From positions 36,232 to 100,231 of the forward strand of contig JAUCBJ010009106.1 in the NCBI GenBank assembly GCA_032718475.1: a DNA stretch of 64,000 bases. Direction: 5' to 3'. The stretch is from Nemertoderma westbladi. Lineage: Eukaryota > Xenacoelomorpha > Nemertodermatida > Nemertodermatidae. Below are positions 12,801 through 24,800 of this stretch, piece by piece. The position numbers were made by a program, and so were the translations under genes. The notes below the pieces were generated by a model. That model made no database searches. It was not told the DNA's origin and saw nothing but the letters and a program-made list of their open reading frames with translations. How positions within the stretch are numbered: the first letter of the stretch is position 1; each line of letters begins with the position of its first letter.

Positions 12801-15800
12801 CACATTACGTGTGTGTACAAACGATTAACACATTACGTGTGTGTACAAACGATTAACACATTACGTGTGTGTACAAACGATTAACACATTACGTGTGTGT
12901 ACAAACGATTAACACATTACGTGTGTGTGTGTACAAACGATTAACACATTACGTGTGTGTACAAACGATTAACACATTACGTGTGTATACAAACGATTAA
13001 CACATTACGTGTGTGTACAAACGAGTAACACATTACGTGTGTGTACAAACGATTAACACATTACGTGTGTGTGTGTGTACAAACGAGTAACACATTACGT
13101 GTGTGTACAAACGATTAACACATTACGTGTGTGTACAAACGATTAACACATTACGTGTGTGTGTGTACAAACGAGTAACACATTGCGTGTGAGTACAAAC
13201 GATTAACACATTACGTGTGTGTACAAACGATTAACATATTACGTGTGTGTACAAACGATTAACACATTACGTGTGTGTGTGTACAAACGATTAACACATT
13301 ACGTGTGTGTGTGTACAAACGATTAACACATTACGTGTGTGTACAAACGATTAACACATTACGTGTGTGTGTGTACAAACGATTAACACATTACGTGTGT
13401 GTGTGTACAAACGATTAACACATTACGTGTGTGTGTGTACAAACGATTAACACATTACGTGTGTGTACAAACGATTAACACATTACGTGTGTGTACAAAC
13501 GATTAACACACTACGTGTGTGTACAAACGATTAACACACTACGTGTGTGTACAAACGATTAACACATTACGTGTGTGTACAAACGATTAACACATTACGT
13601 GTGTGTACAAACGATTAACACATTACGTGTGTGTACACATTACGTGTGTATACAAACGATTAACACATTACGTGTGTGTACAAAGGTTGGTTACATTTAA
13701 AACGATGATTGACCGAGTTATTAACGTTCAACTATTCGGCAGTACAGAAATATTAAGGCTCAACTTACTTTGTGGCTCACCCCACAGTAATATATGTCCA
13801 ACAGCTGTAGTTGTGGCAGTCTGTAGTTCAGATAAAGAAAGCTAATACTGTAATAATCTACAAATTACAAAAACACGTACAGTACTACTTACCGGTACGT
13901 TACAGTTTTGCACATTACGGTACAACATGTAACAGGTATGTATACCTGTTGCCTGTTGTACCGTACCTGTAGGTATACCTGTTGCCTGGTATAACTATGA
14001 TATGTTGTATACAGTACAAAAATATTGCATAACCTACAACACACCATCAACCCTACAACACTATAACTACTAAACTAAAATATTGCACAGTACATAATAC
14101 TTCCCTATATAGTACGCTTGGAATATATGTAGGCCTACTCATAATTATAAACGTCGTATACGCATGGTTAAGGATAGAACCTACGCGTAGTTATGTGAAG
14201 CACCTACGCGTAGTTATGCGAAACATATATGTGTAGTTTGCGTAGGACGACTAGGACCTATGCGTAGTTCATGTTAGAACTCTGAACTGGTGATATGTGT
14301 CGAACTACGCGTAGGTTGAAAATATTTACACGAACTGCGGTCTGCCTCAGAATTGTTTGCTGTATAATATCCTACTGCGCTATACTGGTTGCTGGTTGAG
14401 GTTGATGCTGGATGCTGAGTACCGGTGCTGACAGACTGACTCGGCAACACATGGTAGGTATGCAGCAGTGTATGGCAGTACAGCAGTACCAGTAGCATGG
14501 CCATGCCAGTAGTAGTTCAGGTCCGTTATCCCTACCGCTGTACCGGTAGGCCTACTGCTGTACCGCGGTATTGATTTTGTTTGTGGTAGGTAATACTGTC
14601 TGACTGTAATAGGTATATCCAGATATCTTAGTATCTGAATATACCTGTATCTGTGTATACCGTTACTTCAGTAGGCCTACTTTACTACCGGCAACCTCTG
14701 GGTACCATATTATAAAATACTTGGCTTGTTTCGTTGGCTGCATACCACTGTATCTGTACCATGCATTTAATAACTGAATAATAATAACTGACAGACTGAA
14801 TAATGCAGTCTGTGGTCTGCTTCATACTGTCATACGTGTCACACACACACAGACACACACTGTCATACGGTTAGTTAAGCACCATTTTAGGCCCTATTTC
14901 ATAATTTGTTTGAGTACAGGACAGCAGGAGTAATGAGCTGATGAGTAGAGTCTGAGAGTACAGGCAGACAGGAGTATCCTACCTGTCTGCCTGTACGCGT
15001 AGCGTACGCTGTACACTGTAGGCCCTATCAACTGACCAATATTTTCTGCACATCCTGACATCTGTTACCAGGTAGTGAAGTAACCTAACCTATGGCTGTA
15101 TGGCAGGCCTACCGGTCAGCCGGTAGTTGGAATTTGAGCTGATCGTCTGATCAAGCTTTAAAATGTACGGCGCGTACTTGATAAATGCGCTAGCCGTACC
15201 GGAATTAATTACTGGTACCTATACAGCTATAGGGCCTATGCCAGGGATGGCAAAAACCATGGTTTTTTGAAAAAAAATTTAAGGTTTTGGTTTTATTGTT
15301 TGGTTTTTTATGGTTTTTTTCGGTTTTTTATGGTTTTTTATGGTTTTTCTGTGGTTTAATTAAATCCAATACCTGAATACAGCAATACATACAAATGTAG
15401 GGCCTACCCTACATACAACAGTCTGACAGTTGACAGTACAGCAGTACAACCCTTGCGCTTGCCCAATAGAACAATTTTTTTTGTTAACATTGAACAAACT
15501 TTTCATTAACATTGCAAAATGAACAGATGAAAAAGTCAAAACTCAAAGTGAGAGAAATTTGTCCATTCTAACAGCTGAAGCTGAACAGTGCAAAATGATA
15601 AGATAAAGAAACGCAAGCAAAACTCAAAGTGAGCGAAATTTTTTCCTTCTAACAGTGCAAAATGAAAAAGAAACGAGAGCAAAAACTCAAAGTGAGTGAA
15701 ATTTTTTCATTCTACATAGGCCCTATCCCCTATGTAACATCTGAACATGGCAAAATGAAAAAAAACGCGAGCAAAACTCAAAGTGTTCGAAATTTTCTCA

Positions 15801-18800
15801 TTCTAACAGCAGAACAGTGCAATAAAAAAAAGAAACGCGACTACCAGTCTGCTTTATATTATTTAGGCCTACAGCGTTAATTGTAAAATTTTATGAAAAA
15901 CCATAAAAAACCATAAAAAACCAATTTTTTCGCCTTTTTTTAAAAGTTGGTTAAACCAAAAAACCATAAAAAACCAATGGTGAGAAAAACCATTGGTTGC
16001 CAACCCTGGCCTATGCAGATAAAGCATATGGCGCAAATTTTTTTGCTGTACCGGTCTGCCGGCAGGCCTACACCTGCACAATCAGACAAGAACGGATAAA
16101 TAAATAAAATATGAAAATAAACGCAACTCTTGCTGTCTTGACGCAAGGCCTTTGTCCATAGTCTGATAGTCCATGTATGTCTATGGTCTATGTCTGTATG
16201 TCGCTAATTGTAAAAGGCCCGTCCTTCACAACCGGCACGCATTCAGCAGACAATTGATCCCAGATTTTACATAGACACAGAGCAGCAGAGACATTCTTGG
16301 AATTGGAATCGATAGCCTAAAGCTTAAAAAACCGTAAGTGGTTTATAATGCAGCATCATACAGTCATAGCAGCATAGGGTAATCGACGAACTATGAAAAA
16401 CGCATTTTAAGTGGTTTTACCACAAGCAAAGGGCTGATGGGGGGTAGGGCCTCTAGAGGAATCAACAAATTGTGAACCGGACCGGTAAGTGCTGAAGTGG
16501 TTTACCACGGCACACCGGACAGGCATAGGGAGAAACCAACTAGGCAACTACCCGTACCCACCGTATGCCGCAAATGTGAAATTACCTTGTTTCCGAATCC
16601 TACATTGGTGTTCCTGTAATAAGACGGCACTAGTGTCAAATAGGGGACCCTCCTAATCGAAGTAATCTGCTAACTGAAATCACCTGCTAATCCTGATATT
16701 TACCAAGGTGATAACAATATTCCTAACTCTCGTTTATTGTTTTGGTTCCTTTCAACTCGCATCCCCTATTTGACACAAATTCCAATAAGACATTGTCAAT
16801 GTCAGACTGTAGGCTATTCTGGAACATGTTGTATATTTGTGTTGTCAGGCTTAAGGGCGAAGGTTGCAGCCAACCTTTACCTGTACTTATTTAGGTTACC
16901 GGTACCTACTATTATGCTTGCCATTCAAAACATTCTTTATTTTTCTATAAACATGATTGTAGTTTAACATAATATATTTTATAATTATCATGTCAGAAGG
17001 AATTAATATACCACAAACGGGTGTATCTCACACTGGAGAGAATTCACTACAGAGTTCATCCAATACCTCACCAGTACATGCAGCAGCAGCGCCGAGTCAA
17101 CAGGGCCTATCGAACACCTCATCAGCCAATACTGCGTCAGGTCCACCCAACACCACCCCAAGCCATGTTGCACCAGGTCAGCAGTACCAGCGACAGGCTA
17201 ACCAAAGCAACAGGACCAGAGGCACTGGTATGCCTGGTTACCAACAACACAACCCACGACCAACTTTGGAGCAAATGAAACGCATCCATGAATCACAGCA
17301 GAGAAACGCCAACATCAGCCGACGTACCATAGACTATAACTCATCCATAACTCTACTGTTAGAGAACCGCATCTGGCAGAGATCATGTAGCGATCGGCAC
17401 ATTATTCAGCCATCTGGGATGTATGCACCACTTATAACAGTACCAGCGGGATATTTAGAAAACCCATCTAATGCCATTGCAACAAAATTCTGCAGACAGA
17501 GTGTTAATAAGTTTCGGTGCCCAATATTCTGTGTGTCATGGACACCAGATGGCAAACGGCTAGTAACTGGAGCAAGCAGTGGAGAATTTACCCTCTGGAA
17601 TGGTATTCAGTTTAACTTTGAGACAATATTACAAGCCCATGATGGTCCCATAAGAGCTTTGAAGTGGAGTAATGATGCCCAATGGATGATATCAGGTGAT
17701 CACAATGGTTTCATAAAATACTGGCAAAACAATATGAATAACGTAAAGATGTTTCAGGCTCACAAAGATGTCATTCGTGATGTTACTTTTTGTCCTCTTA
17801 ACAGCAAATTCGCATCTTGTTCAGATGATGGAACAGTGCGAATTTGGGATTTCTTTAGATTTCATGAAGAACGTATTCTACGAGGACATGGAACTGATGT
17901 GAAATGTGTGGACTGGCATCCAACTCTCAGTGTTCTTGTTTCAGGGAGTAAAGATGCCCAACAACCCATGAAATTGTGGGATGGCAGGACTGGGACACCA
18001 CTGGCAACTCTTCATGGTCACAAAAATACTGTTCTTAAAACACTGTGGAACCGTAATGGTAACTGGCTTCTGACAGCCAGTCGTGACCATTTGTGTAAAA
18101 TATGGGACATAAGAATGCTAAAGGAGATTCAGACTATGAGAGGACACCGCAAGGAGGTTTACAGTGCTGCATGGCATCCAATACATGAAACATTATTCTC
18201 ATCGGGTGGTCTAGATGGTAGTATTTACTATTGGATGGTTGGCACTGACAAGGAGATTGCATGCATGGAAGAGGCACATGAAAACATTATATGGGATATG
18301 GACTGGCACCCTCTGGGTCATGTTCTAGCAACTGGATCTAATGACCACAATACAAAATTCTGGACTCGCAATCGCCCTGGTGATTCAATGCAAGACAGAT
18401 ATAACCGACCTGCTGTTGGCCCTATGCGCCCATTTACAACAGCCATACCAACACCGACTGAGGATGGGTTTGAAGATGGCGAAGTGGAAGCAGATGTGTC
18501 TATACCAGGAATGGGGCTGGAGGATGGTCAAGTATGGGATGAGCATGAAAGGTTCGGAGGTACAGGACAGGAAAGTATTCTTCCTGGATTACAATTCAGT
18601 AAGGAGGATTTGCAAGAGCTCGAACTACAGAGAGAGGTAGCCAGTGGATTGAGGCACAATAAGTTAATTCCATCTAGGGAGAGAGGCAGACCCAGACAAT
18701 TCAGACAACCAAAACTGGACCCACGATTCCAAGCCATGTGGAATCAGTACAAACAACCACATCTTGAAAGAACGGGTGTGCCTCAATTTGAGTCAGGGCC

Positions 18801-21800
18801 TTCGCTACCTTCCTTATTAGATCTTGAATTTGATGCTGATGCCGATGACATGTTTTCAGGAAAAGGTGTTGGGATTGATGGTGGTGGTAGTATAGATATG
18901 CTGGGGAGACAATCAGCTTGGGAACCTAGTGGTGAGCTAATTCCAGAATATCAACATGGCGGAGAGGAATTTGGGTTACCAGTATTTGGGAGTACAGTGC
19001 CTCCTTTTAGATCACAAGGAAGGGGCAGACTTGGGCATATGCGAGGGAGGGAACATGATCAGGATGATAGCAGTGGCAGAGGGGGTAAGCGCGGACGATT
19101 TGGCGATGTGGATAGAGATATAGTAGATCCAGTGGATGTGGATGAGGATGGGATATATCCAGAACAAAATGTTCGAGTCATGCGCGGATCTGGAGATCAG
19201 CAAAGAGGTTTCCGTGGAGGTCGTTTTCGAGGTCACAGAGGGGAACGAGGTAGAGGGGCATTTGGGGAAGGAGGAATGGGTAGAGGAATGTTTGGAGATG
19301 AAAGTGCAGGAGTGCATGATGAACGAGGAGGTGGTGAGTATATTAGAGGAATGGGTGGTGATAGGGGTCGATTTATGCGTGGAGATAGAGGAAGAGGTCT
19401 GCTTGGAAATATGGGGGGAGGTATTGGAAGGGATAGAGGTAGGGGGTATGGTGGAGAGAGAGGTAGGGGGGTGGGGGGAGAAAGGGGCAGGGGGTATAGT
19501 GGAGAGAGAGGTAGGGGGCTGGGGGGAGAAGGTGGCAGTGGGATGGGGGGAGAAAGGGGTAGGGGTTATAGTGGAGAGAGAGGTAGGGGGTTGGGGGGAG
19601 AAGGGGGTAGTGGGATGGGGGGAGAAAGGGGTAGGGGTTATAGTGGAGAGAGAGGTAGGGGGTTGGGGGGAGAAGGGGGTAGTGGGAGTGGGGGGAGAAA
19701 GGGGTAGGGGGTATAGTGGAGAGAGAGGTAGGGGGTTGGGGGGAGAAGGGGGTAGTGGGATGGGGGGAGAAAGGGGTAGGGGGTATAGTGGAGAGAGAGG
19801 TAGGGGGTTGGGGGGAGAAAGAGGCAGGGGGATGGGGGGAGAAAGGGTTAGGGGGGTGGGTGGAGATATCAGAAGAGGCACGGGAGGAATCCGGGGTAGA
19901 GGAATGGGCAGACAAACCGGAGATGGATTACCTACAGGTAGTTCAGAAGATATGACCGAGAGAGGAAATGAAAGCGTCGAATTTAGTACTGAAAGAGGAG
20001 GAAGTGCTAGAGGTATAAGAGGACGCGGTGGAAGGGACAGGGGTCCTAGAGGTAGATCTGGAAGATGATAACAAATATTGTGGTTATGTGCTGTGTAAAA
20101 CCAAAACTCGGAACTTATGTCAATATTTAGGAATTCCTATGCCATTTGTATTGTATTTAGTATATAAATATACATATTATAACATTACATACATATTTGT
20201 TTATTGTTGCATACATATTTTGCCATTTCGGAAATGTTCAGGCTGACCAGGTGCATAGAGCGTTGGTCTTACAACCGGAGGGTAGTGAGTTCAACACCAA
20301 GAAAATGTACAGCCCAGTTTTCGTTAAGCTGTTCACTCTAAGGATCTAGCTTAGGCACACCCAGCTGTAATGGGAACATGGCATATGCCTTTGGAATAAA
20401 GATAAGGAAGTGGTAGTGTATTCGAACTGAGAGTGAGTGTAGCGCCCTCCCTGCTTTAAAGGTAACAGGCAAGAGAGAGGAGTCTTCGGATTGCCTCCGG
20501 TGGTTTGTGTTTTTCACGTTCGCCGATTATTTTAGGTAGTACTTCACTCAATGTAACCGTTGACTTGCAGTGAGGCGCCTACTAACAAACTACACATGGA
20601 GTTTACTCGCTGTAAGTTACCAGTATTTCTACTTACCTTCAGCTAACTTTGCCATCAGCTGTAAGCGACCAGTGGTATTGAGTTCTATTCCACCCCTATC
20701 CAGTTCATCGTGGTCCAGAGATCCACCAAATACGCCATCGGTTCTTTCTGTCACATTGTTCACCTTCATGGCTCGCCCCGCTAGTTCGAACCCGTTTAGT
20801 TGCTCCATGGCTCGCTTGGCACAGTCCCCCTCGAAGAACTGCAACAAAGAGTAGACGTAGACCACTAATTACAATAGCGCAAAATAGTAAGAACTGAAAC
20901 AAAGAGTAGATGTAGACCACTAATTACAATAGCGCAAAATAGTAGAACGTTTATTTCAATATCTAAAAATAAATATTATATATTATACTATCTATAAATA
21001 TTAAGTTTCACTTTCAATTAAATCGGGCCAAACAACCGTTCCGAAAAATAAATAAAAATAATAATAAATAATCCACACTTTATTGTAGTCTTATAAAGTA
21101 ATGTAATCTTGAAAAAACTTTACTCATCCGCTTCTTACAAAGTGATATAAATGCCGGTATAAACACGGTAGATCTTTACAAAGTTAAAGTAATGAGAATA
21201 CGGGTTGAGTGACCCGAGTATTTTCTACTACGGGTTGAGTGACCCGAGTATTTTCTACTACGGGTTGAGTGACCCGAGTATTTTCTACTACGGGTTGAGT
21301 GACCCGAGTATTTTCTACTACGGGTTGAGTGACCCGAGTATTTTCTACTACGGGTTGAGTGACCCGAGTATTTTCTACTACGGGTTGAGTGACCTGAGTA
21401 TTTTCTACTACGGGTTGAGTGACCCGAGTATTTTCTAATACGGGTTGAGTGACCCGAGTATTTTCTACTACGGGTTGAGTGACCCGAGTATTTTCTACTA
21501 CGGGTTGAGTGACCCGAGTATTTTCTACTACGGGTTGAGTGACCCGAGTATTTTCTAATACGGGTTGAGTGACCCGAGTATTTTCTACTACGCGTTGAGT
21601 GACCCGAGTATTTTCTAATACGGGTTGAGTGACCCGAGTATTTTCTACTACGCGTTGAGTGACCCGAGTATTTTCTACTACGGGTTGAGTGACCCGAGTA
21701 TTTTCTAATACGGGTTGAGTGACCCGAGTATTTTCTACTACGGGTTGAGTGACCCGAGTATTTTCTACTACGGGTTGAGTGACCCGAGTATTTTCTACTA

Positions 21801-24800
21801 CGGGTTGAGTGACCCGAGTATTTTCTAATACGGGTTGAGTGACCCGAGTATTTTCTACTACGCGTTGAGTGACCCGAGTATTTTCTACTACGGGTTGAGT
21901 GACCCGAGTATTTTCTACTACGGGTTGAGTGACCCGAGTATTTTCTACTACGCGTTGAGTGACCCGAGTATTTTCTACTACGGGTTGAGTGACCCGAGTA
22001 TTTTCTACTACGGGTTGAGTGACCCGAGTATTTTCTACTACGCGTTGAGTGACCCGAGTATTTTCTACTACGCGTTGAGTGACCCGAGTATTTTCTACTA
22101 CGGGTTGAGTGACCCGAGTATTTTCTACTACGCGTTGAGTGACCCGAGTATTTTCTACTACGCGTTGAGTGACCCGAGTATTTTCTACTACGCATTGAGT
22201 GACCCGAGTATTTTCTACTACGCGTTGAGTGACCCGAGTATTTTCTACTACGCGTTGAGTGACCCGAGTATTTTCTACTACGCATTGAGTGACCCGAGTA
22301 TTTTCTACTACGCGTTGAGTGACCCGAGTATTTTCTACTACGGGTTGAGTGACCCGAGTATTTTCTACTCACAGTTATAAATCCATATCCTTTTGATCTT
22401 TTAGTCTCTGGATCGTATATCAACTGGATGCTTTCTATACGTCCGAACGGCTCGAATATATCTCGAAGCATCTTTTCGGTGATATTAAAGTGAAGAGAGC
22501 CAACGTACAATCTCATTGGTCCTGTAACACCCCGTTGAAGACTCAGTGTACTAGAAGCGGTTCTGTTTTTCTCAGCTTGGGTCGCCTGTACTTGTATGGG
22601 GACCCCCAGTAAACTCTGACCGGCTAGACCGATAGCTAGAGGTACACTCTCTGGTTCCTCGAATTCAACGTAACATATTCCCTTGTGGGTTCGGCGAACG
22701 TTCTTATCTCCAATAAGTCGCACATCAAACACCTTAAAAATAAGGGGAAAAAACAAAATAAAAAGGTGAATTCAGCTTCTCGGGTTTAAATGAAATTGAA
22801 AATACGATTATTTATTTAGATTGCGTCTGAACGATTATTAGCTTTTCCAGTTGTCATGGTTTTCTTCACAACCCATAAACACAAAAATATAACCAACAGT
22901 AAACAACCTCCTGAATTAGCCGACATGCAGTAATTCAATTAATCCACTCAGAGTAGATGTGAAATCAACGGAAACTAGCCGTTTCATCTATACCAGCGGG
23001 AGTGTATCGGTAGTGCAGGGATACAATAATGTCGTAGGTGTGTATGAATGGAGATGGGTTTATTAGTGAGAGAGAATAAGGGGTGGGTGAGGGGGGGGGG
23101 AGTGGGTAAGGGGTGGGGGGGGGGGGGGTGAGTGGGTGGGGGGGGTGTTGGAGGAATACAGTCATTGAGGGGATCTGGATGCAGGTCGGCCGCGCTGGTT
23201 TAGAACAAAACGACAGTCTGCTAATATTCGCCTTTGTTCATCACTGTGGATAGGCTGACAACGTGGCGAGCAGCTAATCATCCCACTGACCAATCAGAGC
23301 TCTGTGTCTACCCTCACACAAACAACACGGACCCGTTCGTAAAGGGAGCGATTCAGATTGAAAACTAAGTATCATATCCCAATGTTCGGAGGAACGAATT
23401 CATCCTGGGATTATCAGTTTTATTGTTATCCACACACCGCTGCACCAATACACCACAACACACCGCTGCACCAATACACCAGACACACTCAGTAGATACG
23501 GGGATTCTGATTGGTTAGCAGGATAACAGCTACTTACCACTAACAGCCAGGCATCAGAATATTGCTACTTTAGTAACAATTGCAGCCAATCACGAGACTA
23601 ATTATAATCCCAAAGCTAGCTTTCATCATTTGCCGAAATACAAACTAGTGAACACTAGTTAATAAAAGTTAATTTTTTCCGCTCGATTTGCTATAGAGTT
23701 GGATCATTCAAAGTCCTGTTTAAATTACTTAATACTAATAAACAAATTTTGTATAAATATAACATTACTCGATAAATATTAAATATTTTCTCATATTTCT
23801 CGAGATATTGTATTTTAGAAGCTGAATTGTGGGTACCATTCAGTGCCTCAGCTGGAATGTAATAATAATATCGGAATGATCACTATGGTTACCTTTCCGA
23901 CAGAAGAGAAGAACTCGTGAATATCCTTGGAGGTAATCCTGGCAGCCAACTGGAAACAGAACACAGTCCTTGCGTCGCGTTCCTCTTGGCTGAAGTGGAT
24001 GTTGGGACCGTCCTTCCGACCCATAGGGGAAGGACTGCGGCGTTGCCAGCCGCCACCACCCCCGCCACCCCACCCGGGGCGATACGGGGCGCCACCCCCA
24101 CGACGCCACTGTGGCGGCGGAGATCTGCGCCACCCTTGGGGGGACCTACGGAGATAGATAATGGAAATAATATCTTATAACTGAGTGAATAGTTAATATA
24201 GAAATGTACGTATAAAGGCAATATTAACCGTCAGTGGTTAAATTGAGGATGTGCGTATGAACACCCGCCAGAGACTATATCTATTATTACACTTGGAAGG
24301 TTTTTATTCAAATTTTGGTCCATCGAAATCAATGTGACACTTTTCGATTTGATTGTAAAACTTCCAATTTTTTGAACTAAAAGCTTTTTGAACTATGGTT
24401 AATATATTGATGTCAGTTTTTCAACAATAGTTCTCCCTCCTGCACCACTCCCTCCTGTACCGGAACCTTGTACACCAAGGTGAGTTAGGTTCCACCTTGG
24501 TGTAGTGGTTGCGTTGAATTCACATCTCCCGTAGGTCGTGGGTTCGATCCTTACACAGGCCAGGGCAGTTTTCGTTTCGGCACGAATGCTTTAAAGGGAC
24601 CAGCCAGGGCGCATCTCTGCCTTGCATCCTTTAAGTGGTAGCTAAATGAGTACTGGAGTTTCCTCTGGGGAGTAAAGTTCTGGGGGGACCGCACTGAAAA
24701 TAAGTCGTCAGACTTTGTGCGTAATCCCCGAATGGTTTATATATTATGCCTATGTAATAGGACATTTTGATAATGCTCTCCATAGCGAAAAATATCAACC

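Noticed and set aside
9534-13684. 28-bp repeats resembling a CRISPR array
   Set aside because: Units are directly adjacent with no variable spacers, the genome is eukaryotic, and no cas genes exist nearby.
19012-19915. Ser/Pro/Leu-rich minus-strand ORFs of 180-289 codons
   Set aside because: Antisense shadows of the purine-rich WDR33 Gly/Arg repeat.
23160-23640. CCAAT-box cluster as a second promoter
   Set aside because: Kept only as a remark in the intron entry; no initiator, ORF or other support is visible.
23889-24221. Overlapping ORFs around 24 kb on both strands
   Set aside because: Other-frame readings of RBM39 exon 4; only the phase-consistent frame gives RRM1.
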